DNA of 64,000 bases from Sphingobacterium paludis (GTDB lineage Bacteria > Bacteroidota > Bacteroidia > Sphingobacteriales > Sphingobacteriaceae). The notes beneath the pieces were generated by a model. The model was given only the letters and a program-made list of their open reading frames with translations, had not been told where the DNA came from and ran no database searches. The stretch spans positions 1 to 64,000 of the forward strand of contig NZ_SNZV01000008.1 in the NCBI RefSeq assembly GCF_004364125.1. Reading direction: 5' to 3'. The translations under genes were made by a program, and so were the position numbers. Shown here piece after piece: positions 54,676 to 63,801 of the stretch (the stretch's first letter is position 1; each line of letters starts with the position of its first letter).

Positions 54676-54991
54676 GTAGTGCGTAGTGGATATTGCGTAT
54701 GTAGATAATAGTAGATAGATATTAGTATGTAGATGTTAGTATGTAGATTTTAGAAATGCTAACTTTTGAATTTTTACTTTTTACTTTTAAATTTTGACTT
54801 TTAAATTTTCACCTACCCCCATTAACAGCATATGTCGCCTCATTTTTGTTGAGCATGCACAAATAAGCCCTTGCACTACCCAATAAGGATTCAACAAAAA
54901 TTCAGCGACGATTTTTTTGCTTCCTTTTTTTAGAAAAAAAAGGAAGGCCCTGTCCTGGCAAGGACGGAAAGGTTGTGGGAGGGCCCTTTTA
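54676..54991. repeat. tandem 316-bp unit 2 (near-identical to unit 1, copy D)
   Basis: This is a nearly exact duplicate of the unit at 54361-54675, with a few substitutions and one extra base near the right end. Copy D hairpins lie at about 54834-54909, 54920-54946 and 54952-54965. The near identity indicates recent tandem duplication or gene conversion. Confidence 0.9.
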
Positions 54992-55151
54992 GTAGTGCGT
55001 AGTGGGTATTGCGTAGTGCGTATGTAGATAATAGTAGATAGATATTAGTATGTAGATAATAGTAGATAGATATTAGTATGTAGACAATAGTATGTAGAGT
55101 TTAGAAATGCTAACTTTTAAATTTTGAATTTTAAATTTTCACTTTTAAATT
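54992..55151. repeat. uninterrupted heptanucleotide repeat tract
   Basis: From 54992 the sequence divides without break into seven-base words: GTAGTGC, GTAGTGG, GTATTGC, GTAGTGC, GTATGTA, GATAATA, GTAGATA, GATATTA, and so on for about 15 words. After a short link, AACTTTT, AAATTTT, GAATTTT, AAATTTT, CACTTTT and AAATTTT follow. The tract runs into the stop codon of the bestrophin gene at 55152. Confidence 0.88.
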
Positions 55152-56036
55152 TTACAAAACATAATAAAACTCCGGATCTGGCCCAGCTGGCTTCTCTACA
55201 TTCTCGCCCATCTGCTGACGCAAAACAAACTCGATATTCTGACTGATGTTTGTCATAGGCGTATCCATAGGTCCATTCTCAAAAGGATCCTGCATTAATA
55301 TAGCCGTGCGCTCAATGATAATAAATATGGTAGGGATACCTGCGGTGAGTACTGCTTTGATAAAGGCATAGTTGTCGTCCAAACTAAATGGCAAAAGCAG
55401 GGTAAACAGATAGATCAAGAAGTGCAGCAGTGCGCTATAGGAAGCGGGGAATACGGTGTTTTTAATGCGCTCACATCGACCCATGGAATCGCATAACTTT
55501 GTAAGGGTAGTGTCCAGCTGCACCTGCCTGAATTCGGTAAGCTTTCCTTCTTGCGATAGGCGCTTCAACTGCAGCCCGTGTTTTAAAAGCACGGCATTAG
55601 GTACATTAAAATCTTTAATGCCCTGTGCGTCGATATATTTACGCACTGTCGCAGAAAAAGGAACCCCACGCAAGGATTCGCTAAGGGCATAGTTCCAGAT
55701 CACTTGCCGTTCCATAAACATTCGGATTTCTTCCTCTTCCCCATCCGGAAGAAACTCGTGAAGTTGCCTGATCAGGGTACGGGAGTCGTTCACGATGGCC
55801 CCCCACACGATACGTGCTTCCCACCAGCGGTCGTAAGCTTGCCCTGTTCGAAAAGCCAAAAGCAACGATATGGCCGTACCCACAATGGCGACCAACGCCA
55901 GCGGAATAACGAGGGATGCGAAATACCGCTGCGTGGCTATCAGCCCCACCGCAATACTGAACGCGGTAATAGCAAACAAATCATTTCTTATCGTTTTAAC
56001 AAAATCAAATATGGAGATCTTTCCTTTTAGCAACAT
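55152..56036 (-). CDS. bestrophin-family anion channel
   Basis: The protein has 294 residues from ATG 56036 (MLLKGKISIFDF); an upstream ATG at 56090 adds 18 residues that do not fit the family start. Four membrane helices are visible. Bestrophin motifs are VIPLALVAIVGTAISLLLAFR followed by TGQAYDRWWEARIVWG, NYALSESLRG and LPFSLDDNYAFIKAVLTAGIPTIFIIIE. The C-terminal DPFENGPMDTPM is the family's conserved Asp-Pro-Phe segment. Bacterial bestrophins (e.g. KpBest) are pentameric channels. The stop codon lies inside the heptamer tract. Confidence 0.93.
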   Translation of the reverse strand: MLLKGKISIFDFVKTIRNDLFAITAFSIAVGLIATQRYFASLVIPLALVAIVGTAISLLLAFRTGQAYDRWWEARIVWGAIVNDSRTLIRQLHEFLPDGEEEEIRMFMERQVIWNYALSESLRGVPFSATVRKYIDAQGIKDFNVPNAVLLKHGLQLKRLSQEGKLTEFRQVQLDTTLTKLCDSMGRCERIKNTVFPASYSALLHFLIYLFTLLLPFSLDDNYAFIKAVLTAGIPTIFIIIERTAILMQDPFENGPMDTPMTNISQNIEFVLRQQMGENVEKPAGPDPEFYYVL

Positions 56037-56208
56037 AACGTTATATTTTGTCTGTATGAGGTGTGCCCGAATGCTGAAATGCATGGTCAACGTTATAAAA
56101 ATAAAAAAAACGGAAAAATGTTTTTAGAACCGTTTGTTTTTCGCAGAAAACAAGTTTAAAAAATCGTTGTTTAATAGATGAGAAGAGTTTTAATGTAAAT
56201 ATACCCCA

Positions 56209-56535
56209 ATGAATAAACTGAAAATGAGCATCATGGTTGGTCTAGGTATCGCCGTGCTTGTAGGCTGTTTTCCCAAGGCTAGCGAAGTGATTCGCAATCT
56301 GCCGGTAGAAAACAAAGAACAAATTTTATCCAAATACAACGCGGAGCAAATTGCGGAAGGAAAGGTTCTTTTTACCAACAACTGCGCAAAATGCCACAAA
56401 CTGAAAGAACCCGAAAGCCGGACGCCGGAGCAATGGAACAAAACACTTAAACGTATGATTCCAAAAGCGAAGCTTAACGATCGCGATGGTCAATTGGTTC
56501 GTGCCTATCTGATTGTGAATGCTAAGCAGGGTTAA
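56209..56535 (+). CDS. small c-type cytochrome lipoprotein
   Basis: The protein has 108 residues with a lipobox (VLVGCFPK, Cys near 20). One haem site CAKCH (near residue 60) lies in the segment NNCAKCHKLKEPE; a Met in RMIPKAKL may be the distal ligand. Single-haem lipoproteins of this length accept electrons in the periplasm. It precedes a small exported protein and the metal efflux genes on the same strand, but a promoter between them is possible. Confidence 0.85.
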   Translation: MNKLKMSIMVGLGIAVLVGCFPKASEVIRNLPVENKEQILSKYNAEQIAEGKVLFTNNCAKCHKLKEPESRTPEQWNKTLKRMIPKAKLNDRDGQLVRAYLIVNAKQG

Positions 56536-56617
56536 GTTACTATCCTTATGCTTTAACATTTTTACACAATCCCTTTGCGCTAACGCAAAGAATAGCCTAT
56601 TTTTGACTATCAAAGGA

Positions 56618-56980
56618 ATGATCAGGAATATCGCCATATTATTTGCTGCCGTGTATTTACTGGCTACTACACAATTCATTGAGTTGCTGAAATTGCCTAT
56701 TCTCATTGAACATTACGCCGCATACCAAGGCGATCTTCTTGATTTTGTAGTGCACCATTATGGTGGTCATGAAAAGGATGCGGATTGGGACACCGATATG
56801 AAGCTTCCGTTCATGAAAGGCTCGCCCGTGATGATGACACTAGCAAATGTGCCTGATAACATTTCGATTGAGTTGCCCGATGTTTCCGTTCTGCCCTTTG
56901 AACGAAAAACGCCTTACTACCAGCTCGGTCACTACGATAATTACCTCTCTTCTATTTTTCAACCACCCCGTTTTTGTTAA
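56618..56980 (+). CDS. small exported or membrane-anchored hypothetical protein upstream of the metal efflux genes
   Basis: The protein has 120 residues from ATG 56618 (MIRNIAILFAAVYLLATTQF); the frame opens earlier but that part overlaps the cytochrome. An N-terminal hydrophobic segment is followed by ELLKLPILIEHYAAYQGDLL, DFVVHHYGGHEKDADWDTDM and a polar tail. I recall similar His/Asp-rich proteins next to Bacteroidetes CusA/CzcA genes. The HHYGGHEKDAD segment could bind metal. It lies about 90 bp before the RND gene. Confidence 0.7.
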   Translation: MIRNIAILFAAVYLLATTQFIELLKLPILIEHYAAYQGDLLDFVVHHYGGHEKDADWDTDMKLPFMKGSPVMMTLANVPDNISIELPDVSVLPFERKTPYYQLGHYDNYLSSIFQPPRFC

Positions 56981-57069
56981 TTGACTTAAGATAGCAAACC
57001 ATAGCTGCTCCCTTGTATAAATGGGTAGAGCCATGCTATGTCTTTTCATCATTTGACAAAACACCTATC

Positions 57070-60000
57070 ATGCTTAATAACATTATTGAGTTTTCCGTTC
57101 GGAACAAACTCATTATTGTCCTGTTTACATTAGGACTCATTCTTTTTGGCCTTTATGAGCTAAAAAAACTACCTATCGATGCCCAACCGGACATCACCAA
57201 CAACCAAGTGCAGGTAATTACGGTAGCACCATCCTATCGTGCGCTCGATATCGAACGCCTCGTCACCTTTCCGATCGAGCAGGCAACCAGCAATATCAGT
57301 GGTATCGCGGAAACACGTAGCTTTTCGCGATTTGGACTGTCGCTGGTGACCATTGTTTTTGATGATGCTACTGACGTGTATTGGGCGCGTCAGCAGGTAA
57401 CCGAGCGCCTGCAATCCGTAAAAGAGCAAATCCCGCCAGGCATCGGTGTACCCGAGTTGGGGCCTGTTTCCACCGGGCTGGGCGAAATTTTTCAATATGT
57501 AGTCCGAGCCAAAGAAGGTTATGAACACCGCTATAATGAAATGCAGCTACGCACCATACAAGATTGGGTGGTGCGCCGGCAATTGCTGGGCACACCCGGC
57601 GTAGCGGAAGTGAGCAGCTTCGGCGGAAAGCTAAAACAATATGAAATAGCGATCAACCCCAAAAAGCTGCAATCGTTCAATATCAGCATCAATACTGTAT
57701 TCGGTGCGCTCGAGCAGAACAACCAAAACACGGGTGGCGCCTATATTGAGCAGCAGGAATCGACACTATTCATTCGCAGTGAGGGCCTTGTAGGCTCCAT
57801 TCCCGATATCGAATCAATTCCCGTGGCTGAAACGCAGTTTGGCGCGCCCGTGCTGCTGAAAGATGTGGCGGATATTCGGGAAGGATTTGCCACACGATAT
57901 GGCGCAATGACCTTCAAGGATAAAGGAGAAGTGGCCGGAGCCATCATTCTGATGCTGAAGGGCGAAAACGCCAACGAAGTCGTCCAGCAAATTAAATTAC
58001 GACTGGCAGAAATAGAAAAAACCCTGCCCGAGGGCGTGGTGATCGAACCCTTTATAGACCGCGCGAAAATGGTGAACAATACCATTGGCACCGTGAAAAC
58101 CAACCTGACAGAAGGTGCCCTGATCGTTGTTTTTATCTTGGTGCTTTTTCTCGGAAATTTTAGGGCCGGATTTTTAGTGGCGTCGGTTATCCCGCTATCC
58201 ATGTTATTTGCTGTTATCATGATGAACCTGTTCGGTGTTGGCGGCAATTTGATGAGCCTGGGGGCGCTGGATTTTGGGTTGATTGTGGATGGCGCCGTGA
58301 TTATCGTCGAAGCGGTTTTGCACCAACTTGCCCATAGACGTAGTTTCGGAGTGCAGAACCAGCTTGCAAAAAAAGAGATGGATAAGGAAGTAAGCAGCGC
58401 GGCAAGCAAAATGGTCAACAGTGCGGTGTTTGGGCAGATCATCATCCTGATTGTCTATCTGCCTATCTTCTCTTTGGAGGGCATCGAAGGCAAAATGTTT
58501 AAGCCGATGGCACAGACCGTTGCTTTTGCCTTGATCGGCGCATTCATCCTTTCACTCACCTATATTCCGATGATGAGCGCTGTGTTACTGAGCCGCAAAA
58601 AGAAAACGAAGCCTAATTTTGCAGATCGAGCCATGGCAATAGTCGAGTCACGGCATCGAAGCTTGCTTATCCAAGCACTTAAGTTCCGTACTCCAATTAT
58701 TATCGTGGTCCTAGCTTTGTTTGCTGGAGCTGTTTTTACCCTATCGCGTATGGGCGGCGAGTTTATTCCTTCGCTCGAAGAAGGCGACTTTGCGGTAGAG
58801 ATGCGTATTCTGCAGGGAAGCAACATCGAGAAAACGAAGGAAGTAACAACCAAGGCGGCAAATATTCTGCTGACGACTTTTCCGGAGGTGGAAAATATTG
58901 TTACGAAGATCGGTAGCGCAGAGATCCCGACGGAGCCGATGCCGATGGATGCTGGCGACATGATCATTGTGTTAAAGCCAAAAAGCCAGTGGGTGTCCGC
59001 GAGGGGTTTTCCAGAGCTTTCGGCAAAGATGAGCAAAGCGCTGCACGCTATCCCAGGCTTGACCACGGGATTTCAATTTCCGGTACAAATGCGCTTTAAC
59101 GAACTGATGACCGGCGCACGACAGGATGTGGTTTGCAAAATATATGGCGAGGATCTTGATAGTCTTGCTTTTTATGCCGATCGGTTGGCGGCGATTATTA
59201 ACCGGGTGCCGGGCGCGCAAGATTTATATGTGGAGCCGGTCGTGGGCGTGCCTCAGGTCGCCATCACTTTTGATCGGGCAGAGTTGGCACAGCACCATGT
59301 CACGATTGCGGAGGCCAATAAAATCATCAACATGGCCTTTGCGGGGCAAAGTGCTGGGCTGGTGTATGAGGGTGAGCGAAGGTTTGACTTGGTGGTCCGG
59401 TTGAAGGAAGAGCAGAAACGTAGTATGGGCGATATCCGCAACCTGCTGATCGCTACGGCATCTGGCGTACAGATTCCGTTGCATGAACTCGCTCATATCG
59501 AATTGAAAAGCAGCCCCAACCAGATACAACGGGAAGATACGAAGCGGCGTATCATCGTCGGTTTTAATGTTCGCGGCAGAGATGTGCAAAGCATCGTTGA
59601 AGAATTGCAGCAAAAAGTGGGGCAACAACTGAACTTACCAAAAACGTATACCATTGCCTATGGGGGTGCGTTTGAGAACCTGAACCAGGCAAAGGCAAGA
59701 TTGGGCATAGCCGTTCCTGTATCCCTGGTGTTGATATTTTTGCTTTTATTCTTTGCATTCGGATCGGTGAAACATAGCCTCCTGATTTACACCGCCATTC
59801 CGCTGTCGGCCATTGGCGGCGTATATCTTCTAGCTCTCCGCAGTATGCCTTTCAGCATCAGTGCCGGCGTCGGTTTTATCGCGTTGTTTGGTGTTGCCGT
59901 TTTAAATGGTATTGTATTGATTTCTGAATTTAACAGGTTGAAAGCACATGGCTTATCGAACACGACACGTATCGTAGTTACCGGCACAAAAACACGTCTG

Positions 60001-61395
60001 CGGCCCGTGTTGATGACTGCGTTTGTCGCTTCGCTGGGGTTTCTGCCCATGGCCCTCAGCAATGGATCGGGAGCCGAAGTGCAGCGACCATTAGCGACCG
60101 TTGTGATTGGTGGACTGATGCTGGCCACCTTTTTAACCTTGTTCGTACTTCCAATTCTCTACGTGCTGTTTGAGCACTTCAAGAAACCAAAACTCACATG
60201 GACGAAAAAAGCAGGTAGTTTCCTTGTGCTGTGCACGTTGGGGGTATCCAATTTGCAAGCGCAAGAGTTGATCGGGCTGGAAAAAGCTATTGCGATTGCG
60301 CAAAAGCAAAATCTTGCCATACGCAACAGCGAGCTAAATAGTGAGATTCAAAGACGCTTGATAGCCAGCTATGCCGATATCCCTAAAACGGAAATTTCAG
60401 GTGGTTACGGACAGATCAATACCATGCAAAACGACAACTTGCTCGGTATTTCCCAGCGCTTTAGCTTTCCTACCGTTTATGCGCGTCGTAAGCGTGTGCT
60501 GGACCAACAATGGCTTACCGCAACGTCTGAACAGCGGTTGACCGCGGCACAGGTACAACGTGAAGTGACAACCATTTTCTACGATTTACTTTTGCTGCAG
60601 GAGAAGCAAAGGTTACTCCGCTATACAGATAGCTTGTACAGCGAATTTCTAGCTAAAGCTACGTTACGCCTCGCTGCTGGAGAAGCTAATGTGCTGGAAC
60701 AATCCACGGCGAAAGTGCAGCGCGAACAAATTGCTACACAGCTGGATGAATTGGAAAAGCAGGTGGAGGTTTTGCGGTTGCAGTTTGCACTTCTTCTCCA
60801 AAGTAGCGCGCCCTACTCGCCACGCGCGGCATCGCTCACGGCAGACGTGCCGCTGGTGTTGGATTCGCTGCAGCGGCAACATCCCGAACTGGAGATGCTC
60901 CAGCAGCAGGTCAACACCGCAGAAGCAAACCATAAACTGGAGCAAAGCAAATTTCTGCCCGACATCCTGCTCGCTTACACCAACCAAAGTATGCGAGATC
61001 TGAACAACCGACGTTTTAATTCCGTACAGATCGGTATGGGTGTACCCATCTTCACAAAATCCCAACGCGCGGTGACTCAAGCGGCCAAAGCACAAGTTGA
61101 TTTAGACAAAGCCAAGCTGCTGAAGCGGGAGACAGAACAGCTTACGGAGGTTGCACAACTCCGCGTCGGGTACATTCGGCAGAAGGAAATTGTTGATAGC
61201 TATCAACAAAAGCAATTGCCCGCCGCGGCACAGATTTTACAAACCGCCAGAAATCAACTCCGCGCAGGTGAGATAAATTTCTTAGACTGGGTAATTCTCA
61301 CGAACCAAGCGGTCGCCATTCAATCGCAATATATTGATGCGCTCGACATCCTCAACCAATACAGCATTTCCTTACAGTATCTATTTTCTAAATAA
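57070..61395 (+). CDS. heavy-metal RND pump fused to an outer-membrane factor (CzcA-CzcC)
   Basis: The protein has 1441 residues from ATG 57070. Residues 1 to about 1040 are an HME-RND pump: KLPIDAQPDITNNQVQVIT, the transmembrane acidic motif LDFGLIVDGAVIIVE, and twelve predicted helices. From about 1060 a TolC/CzcC-like part follows with two helical-barrel repeats (ELNSEIQRRLIASYADIP..., and TAEANHKLEQSKFLPDILLAY). At the joint, AGSFLVLCTLGVSNLQAQ looks like a complete signal peptide. The system exports Zn, Co, Cd or Cu/Ag; the ion is not determined. It is followed by the CzcB gene 7 bp on. I recall such fusions from other Bacteroidetes. Confidence 0.92.
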   Translation: MLNNIIEFSVRNKLIIVLFTLGLILFGLYELKKLPIDAQPDITNNQVQVITVAPSYRALDIERLVTFPIEQATSNISGIAETRSFSRFGLSLVTIVFDDATDVYWARQQVTERLQSVKEQIPPGIGVPELGPVSTGLGEIFQYVVRAKEGYEHRYNEMQLRTIQDWVVRRQLLGTPGVAEVSSFGGKLKQYEIAINPKKLQSFNISINTVFGALEQNNQNTGGAYIEQQESTLFIRSEGLVGSIPDIESIPVAETQFGAPVLLKDVADIREGFATRYGAMTFKDKGEVAGAIILMLKGENANEVVQQIKLRLAEIEKTLPEGVVIEPFIDRAKMVNNTIGTVKTNLTEGALIVVFILVLFLGNFRAGFLVASVIPLSMLFAVIMMNLFGVGGNLMSLGALDFGLIVDGAVIIVEAVLHQLAHRRSFGVQNQLAKKEMDKEVSSAASKMVNSAVFGQIIILIVYLPIFSLEGIEGKMFKPMAQTVAFALIGAFILSLTYIPMMSAVLLSRKKKTKPNFADRAMAIVESRHRSLLIQALKFRTPIIIVVLALFAGAVFTLSRMGGEFIPSLEEGDFAVEMRILQGSNIEKTKEVTTKAANILLTTFPEVENIVTKIGSAEIPTEPMPMDAGDMIIVLKPKSQWVSARGFPELSAKMSKALHAIPGLTTGFQFPVQMRFNELMTGARQDVVCKIYGEDLDSLAFYADRLAAIINRVPGAQDLYVEPVVGVPQVAITFDRAELAQHHVTIAEANKIINMAFAGQSAGLVYEGERRFDLVVRLKEEQKRSMGDIRNLLIATASGVQIPLHELAHIELKSSPNQIQREDTKRRIIVGFNVRGRDVQSIVEELQQKVGQQLNLPKTYTIAYGGAFENLNQAKARLGIAVPVSLVLIFLLLFFAFGSVKHSLLIYTAIPLSAIGGVYLLALRSMPFSISAGVGFIALFGVAVLNGIVLISEFNRLKAHGLSNTTRIVVTGTKTRLRPVLMTAFVASLGFLPMALSNGSGAEVQRPLATVVIGGLMLATFLTLFVLPILYVLFEHFKKPKLTWTKKAGSFLVLCTLGVSNLQAQELIGLEKAIAIAQKQNLAIRNSELNSEIQRRLIASYADIPKTEISGGYGQINTMQNDNLLGISQRFSFPTVYARRKRVLDQQWLTATSEQRLTAAQVQREVTTIFYDLLLLQEKQRLLRYTDSLYSEFLAKATLRLAAGEANVLEQSTAKVQREQIATQLDELEKQVEVLRLQFALLLQSSAPYSPRAASLTADVPLVLDSLQRQHPELEMLQQQVNTAEANHKLEQSKFLPDILLAYTNQSMRDLNNRRFNSVQIGMGVPIFTKSQRAVTQAAKAQVDLDKAKLLKRETEQLTEVAQLRVGYIRQKEIVDSYQQKQLPAAAQILQTARNQLRAGEINFLDWVILTNQAVAIQSQYIDALDILNQYSISLQYLFSK

Positions 61396-61402
61396 AATTG
61401 CC

Positions 61403-62566
61403 ATGCATAAACACAGCTATATTTTCATCACGTTCCTATCGATAATCGGCTTACTGGTCTCTTCATGCCAACAACAGACCGCGCAATCGGATGAACCACA
61501 GCAAACGGCGACGCCGAAAGACAGTACCGAGCAGCTTGTGCTGCTGTTGTCGCCTGATCAAATGAAAACAATTGACCTCGACACCACATCGCTGAAACAG
61601 ACAACGATACGAAAGAACATGCTGCTCATGGGAAAAGTGTCGGTCAGCCCGACTCATCTCACCTCGCTTTCCAGCGTAGTAGGTGGACATATCAAGACCT
61701 TGCACATTATACCGGGACAGCGATTCAGTAAGGGCCAGGTATTGGCGACGATTGCTGATATGCAGGTCATACAGTTGCAGCAGGACTACCTGACGGCCAA
61801 GGCCGACTGGACCTCCGTCAAAGAAAACTTTGAACGGCAACAAACACTTAACGCGCAGCAGGCAACCAGCGATAAAAACCTGCAACTGGCCCGTGCAGAG
61901 TTTCAAAAATTAAATGCAACGGTGCATGCGTTGGAACAGAAATTACGCCTGCTTCATATTGATCCCACTACGCTGCAAGCCGATAACATCCGACAAACCA
62001 TTCAGATCTATGCTCCTTTCTCGGGCACGGTCAATAAAGTGTTCGTCAATACCGGCCAATATGTGACGCCGACGGATATTATTTGCGAGCTTATTGATCC
62101 CCGCGGCTTTATACTCCAGCTCAATACCTTCGAGAAAAATTTACCTGGACTCCAAAACGGTCAAAAAATAGCGGCCTACACCAACGATAACCCAAAAGCC
62201 AAAAGTACGGCAACCATCATCAACCGGGTCTCGAGCCTTGACGACGACGGCGCTGGTATTATCTATGCCACGCTTGATCAACCTAACCCCACCTGGGTAA
62301 CGGGCACCTATGTCAACGCCGATGTTGCCGTCAACAATTACATCGTAAACAGCCTGCCACAACGCAGTGTTGTTTCATTCGAAAACAAGCAATATGTGTT
62401 TGTGAAAACGGGTGAATCCTCTTTCCAGTTGCATGCCGTGGACATAGGCGAAAGCAGCGATGGTCGAGTAGAGATACGGAACCCAGCGCAATTAGCCGAC
62501 ATGCCCATTGTCCAGAAAGGTGCTTATGACCTGTTAATGGCGATGAAAAACAAACCTGAAGAATAA
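61403..62566 (+). CDS. CzcB/CusB-type periplasmic adaptor lipoprotein
   Basis: The protein has 387 residues from ATG 61403; the frame opens inside the RND gene at 61334. The lipobox is LLVSSCQQQ. Membrane-fusion features are VVGGHIKTLHIIPGQRFSKGQVLATI (barrel-sandwich, first half), a helical hairpin with LQQDYLTAKADWTSVKENFE, and IYAPFSGTVNKVFVNTGQYV (second half). It links the inner-membrane pump to the outer-membrane factor. It follows the pump gene by 7 bp, the reverse of the usual CBA order because the C part is fused to A. Confidence 0.92.
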   Translation: MHKHSYIFITFLSIIGLLVSSCQQQTAQSDEPQQTATPKDSTEQLVLLLSPDQMKTIDLDTTSLKQTTIRKNMLLMGKVSVSPTHLTSLSSVVGGHIKTLHIIPGQRFSKGQVLATIADMQVIQLQQDYLTAKADWTSVKENFERQQTLNAQQATSDKNLQLARAEFQKLNATVHALEQKLRLLHIDPTTLQADNIRQTIQIYAPFSGTVNKVFVNTGQYVTPTDIICELIDPRGFILQLNTFEKNLPGLQNGQKIAAYTNDNPKAKSTATIINRVSSLDDDGAGIIYATLDQPNPTWVTGTYVNADVAVNNYIVNSLPQRSVVSFENKQYVFVKTGESSFQLHAVDIGESSDGRVEIRNPAQLADMPIVQKGAYDLLMAMKNKPEE

Positions 62567-62688
62567 AGGTGAGCTTATCCTCTGCTTAAGCTTTTGGCGG
62601 AGGATAGGCTGTTCTGGTGTTTACGTCTTACCGACCAACGTATGCAAATAACCTTTGATATCTTAAGCATCAATTACTCAGAAAAACC

Positions 62689-63138
62689 CTACACATCATT
62701 TAAGGAATCAATACCTTGATCTTTTAATTTTTCTAAAGCGGCTTTCATGGCCATCACTTGGTCAGGGGGATGGCCTTTCCAAATGGTTACTTCGCCAACA
62801 ACGCAAAAAGGCGCTGTAGAGCGGCAGGATTTTGTGGGGTTGCCCGGAAATTTCTTATCCGTAAGGTCCGGATCATCTTCAATATTTCCAAGAGGCTCGA
62901 CTAAGTATATGCGTTCTCGGCCGTCGCCAAAAGCAAGCTCTGCTCCCCAGATTGCTGCATCCAGCGTAGCCGATAAGAAGATGTATTTTGCCTGTTTCCG
63001 GCGACCGTAATTGGAATGAAAGCCAGCTTCAATAAGATCTCCTATACGCAGATCAGCCTTCGTACCGTGAAAATAGGTTTGTGCAAAAGCCGTTGCCCCT
63101 TTTTCTGTCTGTTGCAGTTCCGTTCGCTGTTCTTCCAT
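62689..63138 (-). CDS. arr: rifampin ADP-ribosyltransferase
   Basis: The protein has 149 residues. It matches Arr closely: TYFHGTKADLRIGDLIEAGF, YIFLSATLDAAIWGAELA, RIYLVEPLGNIEDDP, LTDKKFPGNPTKS and VVGEV. His24 in FHGT and Asp in TLDAAIWGAE are among conserved positions. The enzyme transfers ADP-ribose from NAD to rifampin and inactivates it. It lies 23 bp after a VOC gene on the same strand, so the two may be co-transcribed. A chromosomal intrinsic copy is as likely as an acquired one; no integron or IS is adjacent. Confidence 0.93.
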   Translation of the reverse strand: MEEQRTELQQTEKGATAFAQTYFHGTKADLRIGDLIEAGFHSNYGRRKQAKYIFLSATLDAAIWGAELAFGDGRERIYLVEPLGNIEDDPDLTDKKFPGNPTKSCRSTAPFCVVGEVTIWKGHPPDQVMAMKAALEKLKDQGIDSLNDV

Positions 63139-63161
63139 TTCAAAAGTAGTATATGGATAGA

Positions 63162-63518
63162 TTAAGACGACGCGTCTTGCCCGAAGGTCAACAAATTGTT
63201 ATCCGGATCGAGCAACGAAAACTCTTGCTGGCCCCAAGGTTTTGTTTCTAAATGTCCATTCGGATGAATAGGAATGTTATGCTCTAAAAGCCATTGGTAA
63301 AAATCGTCGATATGCTGTGTCCGCAAGTAGATCTGTCCATAGTTTTGCGTTGGATCGAGTTCCGCGAAGGCAAAGAAGTGGATTTCAATATGGTCCTTTT
63401 TGATTAACAAATAATCGCCGTAGTCTGCGATTTCGCTGAACCCCAATTGCTGCAGGTAAAAGGCTTTTGTAGCAGTTTTATCGCGCATGGGTAGTTTAGG
63501 AATAATAGCTGTCAGCAT
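63162..63518 (-). CDS. bleomycin-resistance/VOC-family protein
   Basis: The protein has 118 residues from ATG 63518 (MLTAIIPKLPMRDK); in-frame ATGs at 63548 and 63653 add sequence unlike the family. The VOC fold of the bleomycin-binding type is seen: KAFYLQQLGFSEIADYGDYLLIKKDHIEIHFF, YLRTQHIDDFYQWLLEH and QEFSLLDPDNNLLTFGQ. Members sequester glycopeptide drugs, though many in Bacteroidetes are uncharacterised. It precedes arr by 23 bp. Confidence 0.85.
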   Translation of the reverse strand: MLTAIIPKLPMRDKTATKAFYLQQLGFSEIADYGDYLLIKKDHIEIHFFAFAELDPTQNYGQIYLRTQHIDDFYQWLLEHNIPIHPNGHLETKPWGQQEFSLLDPDNNLLTFGQDASS

Positions 63519-63801
63519 ATCTTTTTGCGTTGGTGAATACAATTGCATTTTGCTAGACCAATTTACGAAAAAAATGAATAGGATGACATTAGTTTTAGAG
63601 ATCTCAACGAAATGCTCCCATGATTGCTGAGCCCAACGATTGCCCCCGAACACACGCCGATGTCGTTCTACATTGAATAGTCTATATGCAGAGAAAATCC
63701 CGTTACTCGGATAATACTCTTTGAAATGAGGGATGCATGCGATCTAAAACATACACCGTATGCGTTTTATCGGGTGCCTAATGTATAAACTCGATCGGCG
63801 G

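Noticed and set aside
54209..54975. Integron attC sites
   Set aside because: Three separate hairpins with a constant third stem do not fit the single-stem R/L box layout, and no integron integrase or cassette genes are near.
54074..55151. Possible CRISPR array
   Set aside because: Repeats are 7 bp or 315 bp in period, with no unique spacers of 30-40 bp and no cas genes.
62580..62625. Terminator after the CzcB gene
   Set aside because: TATCCTC/GAGGATA arms can pair, but the loop is long and no T-run follows, so support is too weak.
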